Source of the DNA: Acidobacteriota bacterium
GTDB taxonomy: Bacteria; Acidobacteriota; Thermoanaerobaculia; Thermoanaerobaculales; Thermoanaerobaculaceae
Assembly (NCBI GenBank): GCA_016213675.1
Contig: JACQZW010000057.1
Location: 1-64,000, forward strand
DNA length: 64,000 nucleotides
Reading direction: 5' to 3'
The notes beneath the pieces are model-generated. The model was not told where the DNA came from, ran no database searches, and saw nothing but the letters and a program-made list of their open reading frames with translations. Both the position numbers and the translations under genes were made by a program. The stretch's first letter is position 1. The number at the start of each line of letters is the position of its first letter. Shown piece by piece: positions 9,536 to 19,340 of the stretch.

Positions 9536-11095
9536 TCACGGGCGCAGCGTGAACCCCGACACCCGCAACCAGCCGTCGTAGCCCGGCGTCAGCTCGATCC
9601 GCGCCGACACGCCGATCAACCCCCAGCGCTCGACGAGCGGCAGGACCGGCAGCGCCTCGAGCGCCCGTCGCTGGGCCGCCTGGAGGAGCAGGAGCCGCCG
9701 GGCCGCGTCGAGCTCGCCGGCGGCCGCCTCGAGCAGCCTGTCCACCTCGGGATCCGAGAAGGAGGCGTAGTTCTCCTCGCCGAGCCCGCGCCCGGGGTCG
9801 GGGGTGTGGAACACCGCGTCGAGCACCTCCGAGGCGTCCGCGGTCGTGCAGCTCCGGCCGAACGAGGAGAGCGGCAGCTCGCGGGCCTTGGCCCGCCGCA
9901 TCACCTCCGGGAAGGTCATCGGCCGGGGAACCACGCGGACCCCGATCCTCTCCAGGTCGGCGGCCAGCGTCTCGACGAAGCCGGCCGCACCCATGCCGTG
10001 CGCGAGCTCGACCTCGAAGCCGTCCGCGAAGCCGGCCTCGGCCATCAGCCGGCGGGCCTCCACCGGGTCGAACGGCGCCGGCCGGAGGCTCGCGTCGTAG
10101 CCGAACGAGACGGGGTGGACGTACTGCGACGCCACGGTGGCGAAGCCGCGAAACACCCCGTTGGCGAGGCGCTGGCGGTCGATGGCGAGGAGCATCGCAC
10201 GGCGTACCCGGGGGTCGGAGAGGGCCGCCCGGGCGCGCGGCGGCGCCGCGTCAGGGATGAGCTGCAGCCACCGCACCTGGAGTTGCGGATGCGCCACGGT
10301 GCGCAGGCCCGGGCGGTCGCCGAGGGTCCGCGCGTCCTGCTCAGGGAACGCGGCGGCGACGTCGATCTCGCCCCGCAGGAAGGCCGCCGTCCGCGCGGAG
10401 TCGTCCTCGACGAAGGTGAAGCGGACGCTGCGTACCGCCGATCGCCCGTGCCAGCCGGCGAACCGCTCGGCGCTCAGGCTGCCGTCCCGCATCCGCTCCA
10501 CGAGGCGATACGGCCCGGTCCCGACCGGCTCGGTGATCTCGTCGCGGCCGGCCAGAGCCCGCGGAATGATGAAGACGAACGCCAGGCGGTTGAGGAGCGC
10601 CGGCGCCGGACCGGCAGTCTCGATCACGACGTCGTCGCCGTCGGCCCGCACCGCGACAACGCCCGTCAGGTGATGGCGGATCCGTGACCTCGGGTGGGAG
10701 CGGGCCCGCTCGAAGCTGGCCACGACGTCGGCGGCGGCGAGCGACGAGCCGTCGTGGAAGCGCACGCCCCGGCGCAGGTGGAAGCGGGTGCGGGTCGGGT
10801 CGAGCTGCTCCCACGACGTGGCGAGCGCCGGCCGGACCCTCATCTCGGGGTCGAAGACGACCAGGGCGTCGTAGAAGTTGCAGAGCAACGACCAGGCGAC
10901 GATCTCGTTGTGCAGGTGCGGGTCGAGAGTCGACGGCGGGTTCTGGAAGGCGACGACCGCCGGCTGGCCGGCGTCGTGGGCGTAGCAGGCGAGTAACGGC
11001 GCGACCAGCGCCAGCAGCACGGCGCCGATCGCCGTCCGAAGACCGCTCGTCCCTCCGCGCCGGTCCAGGGTACCCGCGTGCCAGCTCGCGCTCAC
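9536..11095 (-). CDS. ABC-type peptide/nickel-binding lipoprotein (SBP_bac_5 family)
   Basis: 519 residues. An N-terminal hydrophobic stretch ends in a lipobox LLAC, making Cys37 the lipid site. The mature part has the family pattern: NPPSTLDPHLHNE near the start, then ATSWEQLDPTRTRFHLRRGV, GTGPYRLVER, and a C-terminal LEALPVLPLVERW. These lipoproteins deliver oligopeptides or related solutes to an ABC permease, or act in signalling. No permease or ATPase genes lie nearby, so it is an orphan component. GGGGAGA precedes the GTG at 11095. Confidence 0.85.
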   Translation of the reverse strand: MSASWHAGTLDRRGGTSGLRTAIGAVLLALVAPLLACYAHDAGQPAVVAFQNPPSTLDPHLHNEIVAWSLLCNFYDALVVFDPEMRVRPALATSWEQLDPTRTRFHLRRGVRFHDGSSLAAADVVASFERARSHPRSRIRHHLTGVVAVRADGDDVVIETAGPAPALLNRLAFVFIIPRALAGRDEITEPVGTGPYRLVERMRDGSLSAERFAGWHGRSAVRSVRFTFVEDDSARTAAFLRGEIDVAAAFPEQDARTLGDRPGLRTVAHPQLQVRWLQLIPDAAPPRARAALSDPRVRRAMLLAIDRQRLANGVFRGFATVASQYVHPVSFGYDASLRPAPFDPVEARRLMAEAGFADGFEVELAHGMGAAGFVETLAADLERIGVRVVPRPMTFPEVMRRAKARELPLSSFGRSCTTADASEVLDAVFHTPDPGRGLGEENYASFSDPEVDRLLEAAAGELDAARRLLLLQAAQRRALEALPVLPLVERWGLIGVSARIELTPGYDGWLRVSGFTLRP

Positions 11096-11176
11096 CAGCT
11101 CTCCCCTCGACCATTCTAGGTCCGAAGCCGTCCCGTGGCCTCCCCCGGCTGCCGGCAGCGATGGCACAATCGCCGC

Positions 11177-11656
11177 ATGAGCCCCGCGGGTACCGCCGAC
11201 CTCCACGTCGTCCTGGTCCACCCGGAGATCCACTGGAACACCGGGAATGCAGGCAGGACCTGCCTGGCCGCCGGCGCCCGGCTCCACCTCGTCCGGCCGC
11301 TCGGCTTCTCCCTCGACGACCGCGAGGTGAAGCGGGCCGGCCTCGACTACTGGGAGCGCGTCGACCCGGTGATCTGGCCCGACTGGGCCGATCTCGAGGC
11401 GGCGCTGCCGACGCTCGGCGAGCCGTTCCTCTTCGCGGCCGAGGGTGAGCGGTCGCTGTGGGACGTGACGTTCCCGACGCCGGCGGTCCTGGTGTTCGGC
11501 CGCGAGAGCGTCGGCCTGCCGGCACCGGTGCGCGCCCGCCACACCGAGCGGCTCGTCCGCATCCCGATGGCGCCGGGCGCGGTCCGCTCCCTCAACCTGT
11601 CGAGCACGGTCGCGATCGCCGTCTTCGAGTTCCTCCGCCAGCACCGCCCCGCGTGA
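11177..11656 (+). CDS. trmL: tRNA (cytidine/uridine(34)-2'-O)-methyltransferase
   Basis: 159-residue SPOUT-fold enzyme that methylates the wobble ribose of tRNA-Leu using SAM. Family landmarks: HPEIHWNTGNAGRTC at residues 15-29 (motif I), VLVFGRESVGLP (motif II) and the knot-forming RIPMAPGAVRSLNLSSTVAI (motif III). Length matches TrmL. The ATG at 11177 lacks a Shine-Dalgarno sequence but has CACAAT exactly six bases upstream, the leaderless pattern seen elsewhere in the window. Divergent from the lipoprotein gene. Confidence 0.9.
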   Translation: MSPAGTADLHVVLVHPEIHWNTGNAGRTCLAAGARLHLVRPLGFSLDDREVKRAGLDYWERVDPVIWPDWADLEAALPTLGEPFLFAAEGERSLWDVTFPTPAVLVFGRESVGLPAPVRARHTERLVRIPMAPGAVRSLNLSSTVAIAVFEFLRQHRPA

Positions 11657-11693
11657 TCCTCAGGGGTGGGCGCGGACCCGGACCACGGATTCT

Positions 11694-14600
11694 TCAGCGC
11701 ACCGGGTAGCCCGGTCGGGCCGGGAAACCGAACGGCGCCTCCCCGATCTGCTGCAACACCACCGCGATCGCCTTCTCGAGCTGCGCGTCCCGGCCCGCCG
11801 TGGCGGAGGCCGGGTCGTTGTCGACGACGATGTCCGGGTCGGCGCCGTGGTTCTCCACCCACCACGCCCCCTCGCGGCCGTAGAAGGAGTTGTTCGACTG
11901 CTGCACCGTGCCGTTGTCGATGGTCCGCTGCCCGTTGACGATGCCGACCAGGCCACCCCACGACGGCACGCCGATCACGGTGCCGAGCTTGCGCGCCTTG
12001 AAGTGCTCGAGGAACGCCTCGCCGTCGGAGCCGTTGTACTCGTTGGTGACCACGACGAGGCGAGCCGTCGAGGTCGACCCCGGGTAGCGGAACGGCTCCA
12101 TGTCCCGCAGCACGTTGTAGGCGACCATCTGCCGCTCGAGCTTGTCGATGAGGAAGTACTCGGTCCACCCGCCGCCGTTGCCGCGCACGTCGATGATCAG
12201 GCCCTTCTTGTACTTGAAGGCGCGCCAGAACTTGTCGAACTGCGCGATGTTGTCGGCGCCCATGGCGGTGATGTGCATGTAGCCGACCTCGCCGTCGGTG
12301 GCGGCGAGCACGGTGTCGATGTTGTCGGCGAGCCAGCGGTTGTAGCGCAGGTCGGTCTCCGAGCGGACCGGCGTGACCTCGTAGGTCCGCGCGCCCGCCG
12401 CCTCGGGCCGGGAGCTCACGGTGACCGTGATCTTCTGCCCCTTGACCACCTGCGTCAGCGCGTAGGGGTTGACGCCGACCCTGACCTCCCGGCCGTTGAC
12501 GGCGATCAGGAAGTCGCCCGCCTTGACGTCGACGTCGGGCCTGGCGAGGGGGGCCGTGAGGCCGCGGTTGTACGCAGTGGGCCCGAGGATCCGGGCGAAC
12601 CGATAGAAGCCGGAGGCGTCGGGGACGAGGTCGGCGCCGAGCAGGCCGGTGAACGTCGTCGCCTCGGGCGCCTTCGCCGGCCCGCCGTCGCCGCCGCCGA
12701 TGTAGGTGTGCGACACGCACAGCTCGCCGACCATCTGCGAGAGCAGCCAGTTGAGGTCGGCGCGCGACGACAGGTCGGGCAGGAAGGCGCGGTAGGCGTC
12801 GCCGACCCGCTGCCAGTCGCGGCCGTGCATCGCCGGGTCGTAGAAGAAGTCCCGGTACCACCGCCAGGTGTCAGCGAAGATCTGCGCCCACTCCTCGCGC
12901 GGGCGCACGCGGACGACCATGCGCGCGAGGTCGAGCCGGTCGCCGGACGACTTCGCGGTGAATGCCTTGGCGACGGCCGAGACGTGGTAGGCGTCGCCCT
13001 TCTTGACGATCATGTGCTCGCGGTTGGCGGCCAGCTTCCAGTCCGACACCGTGGCCTCGAGGCTGACCTCCTTCTGCTCGGCGACGTCGAACAGGTGGAG
13101 CGTCCAGACGTCCTTGCCCGACGGGGTGAAGACCTGCTCGATCTCGTCGTCGCCGAAGAAGTCGGACGACGCCCACGTCACCATCCCCTTGCCCGCCTTG
13201 AGGTAGAAGTAGTTGCCGGCCTTGACCGGGAGCGGGAAGACGCGATCGGCGAGACCGTCGAGGTCGATGCGGAACGGCTGCGCCTCGGGCTTCTTCGCGT
13301 CCTTGGCGACCTTCTCGAACGGCGGCCGCCGGCCGGCCACGAGCTGCACCGCCATCACCTGGACCGGGTCGGGGACGACGTGGTTGTCCTCGAAGATATC
13401 GAGCCGGGCGGTGAAGTTGCGGTACGACAGGAAGTACAGCATGGAGCCGTCGGCGTCGAACGACGGGTTGAGGCAGTCGTAGAACTCGTCGGTGACCGGG
13501 ACGCTCGTCCCCCGCTCGAGGCTGTACAGGAAGATCCGGTTGTTGCGGTTGAGCTGGACGAACGAGTAGGCGATCCACTTCGAGTCCGGCGACCACGAGT
13601 AGTCGGAGACCTCCCAGTAGAACTCGTCGTTCTTGAGCTGGTTCGACGAGGCGAACTCGACCAGCCGCTTCGTCGCCACGTCGACGTAGAACAGCGCGAA
13701 GTCCTTGTTGCCGAAGAGGATCTTCGTCCCGTCCGGGGACCACTCGAGGTGGTAGACGGTGCGGTCCAGGGAGGTCGTGAGCTGCTCGACCGGCGTGCCG
13801 CCCGCCACCGCCCGGACGTAGAGCTGGTACTCGCCGGTGGCGTCGGAGACGTACGCGACCCTGGTGCCGTCGGGGGAGAGCTGCGGGAAGCGCTCGCGCA
13901 CGCCCGGCGTGTCCGTGAGGTTGCGAGTTGCGGCGTTCTCGTCGGTCGGGACCAGGAACACGTCGCCGCGTGCCTCGAGGACGGCGAGCGTGCCGTCGTT
14001 GGAGACCGCCATCGAGTGGACGTACTCCTTGGCGTTGACGGTGCGCTCGGCGAGCTGCCAGCGGTCCGACGGGACGTCGACCGTGACCTCGCGGACGGAC
14101 TTCGAGGCGAGGTCCATCGCGGTGAGCCGGCCGGCGTGCATGAAGACGACGGTCCGCCCGTCGGTCGAGGGCTGCTGGACGTCGAAGTCGTCGAAGCGCG
14201 TGAGCTGCTCGATCGCGCCGGTCGCGAAGTCGCGCCGGTACAGGTTGGCGATGCCCTTCTCGGAGCGGTCGGAGACGAAGAGCATGGCGTCGCCGACCCA
14301 CATCGGGTACGCGTTCTTGCCGACGTAGTCGGTGAGCTGCATGAAGCTGCCAGCCTTGAGGTCGGCGAGCCAGATGTCCTGGTACTGTCCGCCCTTGTAG
14401 CGCTTCCAGTAGTACTCCTCGCGGCCGCGCCGGTTGTAGACGATCTTCGTGCCGTCGGGGGAGAACGAGCACAGCACGCCGCGCTCGACGGGCAGGCGGG
14501 TGGGCAGCGAGGCGTCGAGGCCGACCTCGTAGAGCCGCACGATGGGCCGGAAGGTGTTCTCGTGCCCCGAGCGGAAGACGACCTTCCTCGAGTCGGGGGT

Positions 14601-14945
14601 CCACGCCACCGGCTCCGCGCTGCTTCCCGTCCAGGTGAGGCGCTTCGTTGCCCCGCCGGCGGCCGGCATGACGTAGACGTTGCGGCTGCCGTCGTAGTCG
14701 CCGGCGAAGGCGATCCACGCCCCGTCCGGCGAGACGTGCGCCGCCTCCTCGGTGCCGGGATGGCTGGTCAGTCGGGTCGCGGCGCCGCCCGCGAGCGGCA
14801 CGCGCCACAGGTCGCCCTCGTAGGTGAAGACGATCTCGGAGCTGCGGACGTCGGGGAACTGCATGAAGCGCGCCGGCACCCCGGCGGCCGCCAAGGTCGC
14901 CAGGGTCAGCCCGGCGACGGCCAGCAGAATCGTGGACCTGCGCAT
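11694..14945 (-). CDS. Tricorn-type S41 protease, periplasmic
   Basis: 1083 residues, the length of tricorn proteases. A Sec signal peptide (residues 1-22) leads into WD40/TolB-like beta-propeller repeats to about residue 650 (several P-D-G-x-x-I/V-A blades), a helical domain, a PDZ domain around 800-870 and the S41 catalytic core. Catalytic residues match tricorn numbering closely: His745 in CVSHTY and Ser973 in EYNGSDGEAF. Tricorn cuts peptides released by larger proteases; here the signal peptide places it outside the cytoplasm. GGGAGA precedes the chosen ATG. It converges on trmL with a 37-base gap. Confidence 0.93.
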   Translation of the reverse strand: MRRSTILLAVAGLTLATLAAAGVPARFMQFPDVRSSEIVFTYEGDLWRVPLAGGAATRLTSHPGTEEAAHVSPDGAWIAFAGDYDGSRNVYVMPAAGGATKRLTWTGSSAEPVAWTPDSRKVVFRSGHENTFRPIVRLYEVGLDASLPTRLPVERGVLCSFSPDGTKIVYNRRGREEYYWKRYKGGQYQDIWLADLKAGSFMQLTDYVGKNAYPMWVGDAMLFVSDRSEKGIANLYRRDFATGAIEQLTRFDDFDVQQPSTDGRTVVFMHAGRLTAMDLASKSVREVTVDVPSDRWQLAERTVNAKEYVHSMAVSNDGTLAVLEARGDVFLVPTDENAATRNLTDTPGVRERFPQLSPDGTRVAYVSDATGEYQLYVRAVAGGTPVEQLTTSLDRTVYHLEWSPDGTKILFGNKDFALFYVDVATKRLVEFASSNQLKNDEFYWEVSDYSWSPDSKWIAYSFVQLNRNNRIFLYSLERGTSVPVTDEFYDCLNPSFDADGSMLYFLSYRNFTARLDIFEDNHVVPDPVQVMAVQLVAGRRPPFEKVAKDAKKPEAQPFRIDLDGLADRVFPLPVKAGNYFYLKAGKGMVTWASSDFFGDDEIEQVFTPSGKDVWTLHLFDVAEQKEVSLEATVSDWKLAANREHMIVKKGDAYHVSAVAKAFTAKSSGDRLDLARMVVRVRPREEWAQIFADTWRWYRDFFYDPAMHGRDWQRVGDAYRAFLPDLSSRADLNWLLSQMVGELCVSHTYIGGGDGGPAKAPEATTFTGLLGADLVPDASGFYRFARILGPTAYNRGLTAPLARPDVDVKAGDFLIAVNGREVRVGVNPYALTQVVKGQKITVTVSSRPEAAGARTYEVTPVRSETDLRYNRWLADNIDTVLAATDGEVGYMHITAMGADNIAQFDKFWRAFKYKKGLIIDVRGNGGGWTEYFLIDKLERQMVAYNVLRDMEPFRYPGSTSTARLVVVTNEYNGSDGEAFLEHFKARKLGTVIGVPSWGGLVGIVNGQRTIDNGTVQQSNNSFYGREGAWWVENHGADPDIVVDNDPASATAGRDAQLEKAIAVVLQQIGEAPFGFPARPGYPVR

Positions 14946-14997
14946 CGACGTGTCTCCCTCTGCCGGCGCCCGTCTCGGGGCGGGGCCGGTTTCTCGT

Positions 14998-15420
14998 TCA
15001 CTCACCGATGATCTTGACGAGCGCGCGCTTCGGCCGCCGCCCGTCGAACTCGCCGTAGAAGATCTGCTCCCAGGGGCCGAAGTCGAGCCGGCCGCCGGTG
15101 ATCGCGACGACCACCTCGCGCCCCATGATCTGCCGCTTGTGGTGCGCGTCGCCGTTGTCCTCGCCGCTGCGGTTGTGGCGGTAGCGGGTCGGCGAGGGGT
15201 CGAACGGCGCGAGCTGCTCGAGCCAGCGCTTGTAGTCCTCGTGCAGCCCCGGCTCGTCGTCGTTGATGAACACCGAGGCGGTGATGTGCATGGCGTTGAC
15301 CAGGCACAGCCCCTCCTGCACGCCCGAGGCGCGCACGGCGTCCTCGACGTCCCTCGTGATGTTGACGAAGTCCATGCGCTGCGGCACGTTGAAGGTCAGG
15401 TAGCGGGTCAGCGACCTCAC
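14998..15420 (-). CDS. YjbQ/UPF0047 family protein
   Basis: 140 residues, standard for UPF0047. Family marks are [40 protein letters not shown] and [11 protein letters not shown] with the conserved His residues that bind metal. Homologues show weak thiamine-phosphate synthase activity, but the true role is unsettled. The GTG start at 15420 overlaps the SDR stop as GTGA, so the two are translationally coupled. Confidence 0.88.
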   Translation of the reverse strand: MRSLTRYLTFNVPQRMDFVNITRDVEDAVRASGVQEGLCLVNAMHITASVFINDDEPGLHEDYKRWLEQLAPFDPSPTRYRHNRSGEDNGDAHHKRQIMGREVVVAITGGRLDFGPWEQIFYGEFDGRRPKRALVKIIGE

Positions 15421-16241
15421 GCCTCCCGCCCCGGGGCGACGGCCTTGCGCTCCTGCATGGCGCGGGCGATCGCCGTCGTCAGCCGCCGCGGCGCGACGCG
15501 CACCGACTGCGCCAGGATGCGGTTCACGAGGCCGGGCACGACGATGCGGCGGCCGCGGCGCAGCCCACGCAGGCCGATGCGCGCCACGTCTGCGCTGTCC
15601 ATCATCGGCATCGTCCCGCTGACCAGCCGCGCGGACTCCATCGACGCCCGCGCCTGGAAGCCGGAGCGGGTCGGCCCCGGGCACAGCGCCGTCACCGTCA
15701 CCCCGCTGCCCGCGAGCTCGTTGGCGAGCGCCTCGGAGAACGACAGCACGAACGCCTTCGAGGCGTAGTAGACCGCCATCAGCGGCCCCGGCTGGAAGGC
15801 GGCGGTCGACGCGACGTGCAGCACCCGGCCGCGGCCGCGCGCCACCATGTCGGGGACGAACAGCTTGGTCAGGTGGACGAGCGCCGCGACGTTGACCTGC
15901 AGCAGGCCGAGTGAGGCCGCCAGCGGGATGTCGGTGAACCGTCCGTAGGTGCCGAACCCGGCGTTGTTGACGAGCACGTCGACGGTCAGCCCGGCGCCGT
16001 CCACCGCGGCGCGAACCGCCTTCGGCGCCGCCGGGTCGGCGAGATCCGCCGGCACGACGGTGACGACGGTGCCGTGGGCGGCGTGCAGCTCGGCGGCGAG
16101 CCGGTCGAGCGCCTCGCGGCTCCGTGCCACCACGACCAGGTCGTGGCCGTCGGCGGCGAGCAGACGCGCGAGCTCCAAGCCGATTCCGGACGACGCGCCG
16201 GTCACCAGGGCGGTCGGTCTCCGCGCGTTCGCCGAGCTCAT
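15417..16241 (-). CDS. Short-chain dehydrogenase/reductase
   Basis: 274 residues with a classical SDR core: the cofactor motif TGASSGIG at residues 14-21, VNNAG near residue 92, and the catalytic YxxxK (YYASK) near residue 160 with an upstream Ser in HVAST. The C-terminal part resembles DltE/YqjQ-type membrane-associated oxidoreductases acting on lipids or ketones; the substrate is unknown. GGAGGTGGCG precedes the ATG. Confidence 0.88.
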   Translation of the reverse strand: MSSANARRPTALVTGASSGIGLELARLLAADGHDLVVVARSREALDRLAAELHAAHGTVVTVVPADLADPAAPKAVRAAVDGAGLTVDVLVNNAGFGTYGRFTDIPLAASLGLLQVNVAALVHLTKLFVPDMVARGRGRVLHVASTAAFQPGPLMAVYYASKAFVLSFSEALANELAGSGVTVTALCPGPTRSGFQARASMESARLVSGTMPMMDSADVARIGLRGLRRGRRIVVPGLVNRILAQSVRVAPRRLTTAIARAMQERKAVAPGREA

Positions 16242-16343
16242 CGCCACCTCCTCGATCGGCGCCGGCCCGAGGTGCCGCCGGGCCGGCGGGTTCGGCGATA
16301 CTAGCAGTGCCGGCGGCCGGCGCGGCCGCCGCGGGGAGGACGG

Positions 16344-16619
16344 ATGGCCCACATCGCGGTCGAGCATGAACCCGACGAGGCGCGGCTCGCGAGCCTCGGC
16401 GTGCGGCGCTGGCCGATCTGGACCAAGGAGGCCTCGGTGTTCGCCTGGACCTACGACGAGCCCGAGACGTGCTTCTTCCTCGCCGGCGACGTCGTGGTCA
16501 CTCCCGACGGCGGCGACGGCGTCCGCATCGGGACCGGGGACCTCGTGACCTTCCCGGCCGGGATGTCGTGCACCTGGGACGTCCGCGCCGCCGTCCGCAA
16601 GCACTACCGGTTCGGTTGA
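16344..16619 (+). CDS. Small cupin-domain protein
   Basis: 91 residues covering one cupin barrel of the ureidoglycine-aminohydrolase-like type (DUF861). It has [32 protein letters not shown] and a C-terminal [11 protein letters not shown] with the K-H-Y-R-F ending of this subfamily. Most such small cupins have no known substrate. GGGGAGG lies before the ATG. Divergent from the SDR gene; GATACT around 16297 may serve as its -10. Confidence 0.85.
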   Translation: MAHIAVEHEPDEARLASLGVRRWPIWTKEASVFAWTYDEPETCFFLAGDVVVTPDGGDGVRIGTGDLVTFPAGMSCTWDVRAAVRKHYRFG

Positions 16620-16705
16620 TCGCCCCGTCCTCCGCTTTACTCGCGGCCGGGGAGAACCTACGCTGCGGGCGGCCATCCAGGACCGGTGACTTCATCGGAG
16701 GTGTC

Positions 16706-17260
16706 ATGACCGCAAGGAACACCGAAGGCGGCTCGCGGATCGGCGAGCTGTTGCTGTCGACTGGCCTGATCAGCGAGCAGCAGCTCAACGACGCGCTCGA
16801 CTATCAGAAGCAGTGCGACTGCAAGTTGGGCTCCGCCCTGGTGGCGCTCGGCGCGATCGACGAGAAGATCCTCGCCGCCTTCCTCGCCATGCAACGCGGG
16901 ATCAAGGCTATCCACCTGGCGGAGCGGGCGGTGAGCCCGGAGGTCCTCGCGCTCCTCGCCCCGGTGACCGCGCGGCGCCTCGGCGCCATCCCCCTCGAGC
17001 GCGACGGCGGCGTCCTCAAGGTCGCCATGGTCGATCCCGGTGACGAGGACATCGTCCGCGCCCTCGAGGCCGAGACCGGCCTCCGGGTGCGCGGCTACAT
17101 CGCGCCCCAGACGTCGATCCACGCCGCTCTCAAGCGCTTCTACCCCGACGGCGGCACCGGTGGCCAGCCGCACCCGCCCGACCTGCGCCAGATCCGCCGG
17201 CAGGTCGCCGACGCCCGTCGCCTCCTCGAGGCCATCGAGCGCGAGCTCAGCGTCCTCTAG
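16706..17260 (+). CDS. Stand-alone MshEN (type II secretion/pilus ATPase N-terminal) domain protein
   Basis: 184 residues corresponding only to the N-terminal part of GspE/PilB ATPases. IGELLLSTGLISEQQLNDAL at residues 11-30 and LGSALVALGAIDEK at residues 44-57 are the duplicated MshEN-like motif that in MshE binds cyclic di-GMP, followed by the L-A-x-x-x-A-R-R-x-x-x-I-P-L region. No ATPase core or Walker motifs follow, and no pilus genes are nearby. The family link is clear; c-di-GMP binding in this copy is inference. GGAGGTGTC precedes the ATG. Confidence 0.8.
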   Translation: MTARNTEGGSRIGELLLSTGLISEQQLNDALDYQKQCDCKLGSALVALGAIDEKILAAFLAMQRGIKAIHLAERAVSPEVLALLAPVTARRLGAIPLERDGGVLKVAMVDPGDEDIVRALEAETGLRVRGYIAPQTSIHAALKRFYPDGGTGGQPHPPDLRQIRRQVADARRLLEAIERELSVL

Positions 17261-17345
17261 CTCGCCCCTCGCGGCTCTGCCTTGTCCTGCGCCTGGCTGG
17301 GTGGGTGGTCCGGACCCCGAATCCCGGGCCCCGGACCCCGTCCGT

Positions 17346-18074
17346 TCAGTTGTCGGCGACGATCCGTCCGTCCTCGACGGTAACGCTGCGCGGCGCGCGC
17401 TGCGCGATCGCCGGGTCGTGGGTGATCACGAGCAGGGTGTGCCCGGCCTGCCAGAGGTCCTCGAAGACGTGGAGGATGTCGCGCCCCGACGAGGAGTCGA
17501 GGTTGCCGGTCGGCTCGTCGGCGAGGATGAGGTCCGGCCGGCAGGCGAGCGCCCGGGCGATGGCGACGCGCTGCATCTGCCCGCCCGACAGCTCGGTCGG
17601 CTTGTGACGCATGCGGTCGGCGAGGCCGACCTCGGTGAGCAGCTCCTCGGCCCGCTCCCGGCGCGCCCGCGTCGCCATCCCGGCGAACAGCAGGGGCAGC
17701 TCGACGTTCTCGAACGCGGAGAGCTGCGGGAGCAGGTTGAAGTTCTGGAAGACGAAGCCGATCCGGCGGTTCCTCACCTCGGCGAGGCGGTCGAGCGTGA
17801 AGCGCCCCACCTCCTCACCCTTGAGCCGGTACGACCCTCCGGTCGGAGTGTCGAGGCAGCCGACGATGTTCATCAGCGTCGACTTGCCCGATCCCGACGG
17901 TCCCACGACGCTGACGAACTCGCCGGCGCGGAGCGTGAGGTCCACGCCCGACAGCGCCTCGACCGTGACCGGACCGGTCTCGTAGACCTTGCGAATGCCG
18001 GCGAGCTCGACGAGCGCACCGTTGCCGCCGTTCTTGCCGCCGTTTCCTGCGCCGTTGCCGAAGTGCCCGAACAT
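17346..18074 (-). CDS. ABC transporter ATP-binding protein (MacB/LolD type)
   Basis: 242 residues. Walker A GPSGSGKST, Q-loop in FVFQNFNLLPQLSAFENVELP, signature LSGGQMQR and Walker B LILADEPTGNLD are all present. The sequence matches the MacB/LolD/FtsE class that powers FtsX-type permeases without moving substrate through the membrane itself. The Gly/Asn-rich N-terminal extension (residues 6-20) is unusual. It ends the operon adaptor, permease, permease, ATPase. Confidence 0.92.
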   Translation of the reverse strand: MFGHFGNGAGNGGKNGGNGALVELAGIRKVYETGPVTVEALSGVDLTLRAGEFVSVVGPSGSGKSTLMNIVGCLDTPTGGSYRLKGEEVGRFTLDRLAEVRNRRIGFVFQNFNLLPQLSAFENVELPLLFAGMATRARRERAEELLTEVGLADRMRHKPTELSGGQMQRVAIARALACRPDLILADEPTGNLDSSSGRDILHVFEDLWQAGHTLLVITHDPAIAQRAPRSVTVEDGRIVADN

Positions 18075-18084
18075 GACCCGCCTC

Positions 18085-19338
18085 TCACTCGTAGCGCAGC
18101 GCCTGCGCCGGGTGCACCGCAACCGCGCGCCGCGACGGGAAGTACCCCGCGAGCAGCCCGAGCGCGCCGAGGAGCAGCACGGTGACCAGCGCCACCGGCA
18201 GCGAGAACGTCGGCTGCCCGAGGAACTGCATCGCCTCGTTGTCGACCTTCGACTGCACCCAGGCGAGCGTCTCGACGACCGCCACGCCGACGCCGATCCC
18301 GATCCCGCCGCCGATGAAGGTGAGCGCCGTGGCCTCGACGACCAGCGCACCCATGACGTAGAGGCGCCGCGCGCCGAGCGCCATCTGGATGGCGATCTCC
18401 CGGGTGCGGTGGCGGACCACCGCGTACATGATGTTGGCCACCCCGACGCCACCGATGAGCAGGGTCAGGGCGCCGATCACGCCGAGGAACACCTCGATGC
18501 CGATGATGATGTTGCGCCCGGTCTGCTGCGTCTTCACCGTGTCCCACACGTACATCGCCCGCTCATCGGTCGGGTCGAACCGGTACTTGACGCCCAGGAC
18601 CTCGTTGAAGCGCTTCTTCGCCCGCTCCATCTGCTCCGGCTCGGCGACCTTGAACACCAGGTTGGAGAGGACGCGCCGGCCGAACACCGCCTCGTAGGTG
18701 GACAGCGGGATCACGGCGTGATCGGCATCGGGGCCGCCGTACATCCCCATCTGCTTCTTCTTCTGCATCACCCCGACGACCAGGAACGGCACCTGGTTGA
18801 GGAGGACCGTCTCGCCGAGCGGCTCGTGCTCTCCGAACAAGTTCTTCGCCAGCTCGTCGCCGAGGAATATCACCCGCCGCTTGAGCTTGAAGTCCAGCTC
18901 GTTGATGAAGCGGCCCCCCTCGGCCGGCCGGTGGTTGCGCAGCTCGCCGTACGCCGGGTGCGCGCCGATGACCTGCTTGTTCAGCGACACCCGTCCCCAG
19001 GCGAGCTGCGGACGGGAGCGGATCTCGCCGGTGGCGGCGGTGATCTCGTCGACCCCGGCGACCACCAGCTCGACGTCCTCCTGGATCAGCCGGAGCTCGC
19101 GGCCGGGCGGGAAACCGGCGTAGGGCTTGGAGGTCTCGCCGGGCCAGATCACCGCGATTCCGGTCCCCATCCCCGCCCAGCCGTCGACCATCGAGCGCTT
19201 GAGCCCCTCGCCGAACGACAGCAGCAGGACGATCGAGATCGTCCCCCAGGTGATCGCCATGACGGTCATCACCATCCGCTTGCGCTGGATCTTCGCGGCC
19301 GAGCGGAACAGGCGCAGGATCACGGAAGCGGCGTTCAC
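18085..19338 (-). CDS. ABC transporter permease, FtsX/MacB type (second copy)
   Basis: 417 residues: one N-terminal membrane helix (residues 20-42), a large periplasmic MacB core domain (about 45-280), then three C-terminal helices ending in a cytoplasmic PAQALRYE, the usual FtsX layout. It is a paralogue of the next permease. The GTG start at 19338 is two bases after the partner's stop. Two non-identical permeases suggest a heterodimeric MacB-like pump. Confidence 0.88.
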   Translation of the reverse strand: MNAASVILRLFRSAAKIQRKRMVMTVMAITWGTISIVLLLSFGEGLKRSMVDGWAGMGTGIAVIWPGETSKPYAGFPPGRELRLIQEDVELVVAGVDEITAATGEIRSRPQLAWGRVSLNKQVIGAHPAYGELRNHRPAEGGRFINELDFKLKRRVIFLGDELAKNLFGEHEPLGETVLLNQVPFLVVGVMQKKKQMGMYGGPDADHAVIPLSTYEAVFGRRVLSNLVFKVAEPEQMERAKKRFNEVLGVKYRFDPTDERAMYVWDTVKTQQTGRNIIIGIEVFLGVIGALTLLIGGVGVANIMYAVVRHRTREIAIQMALGARRLYVMGALVVEATALTFIGGGIGIGVGVAVVETLAWVQSKVDNEAMQFLGQPTFSLPVALVTVLLLGALGLLAGYFPSRRAVAVHPAQALRYE

Positions 19339-19340
19339 GG

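Noticed and set aside
11847..15011. 1054-codon open frame on the plus strand
   Set aside because: Antisense to the tricorn protease, same cause.
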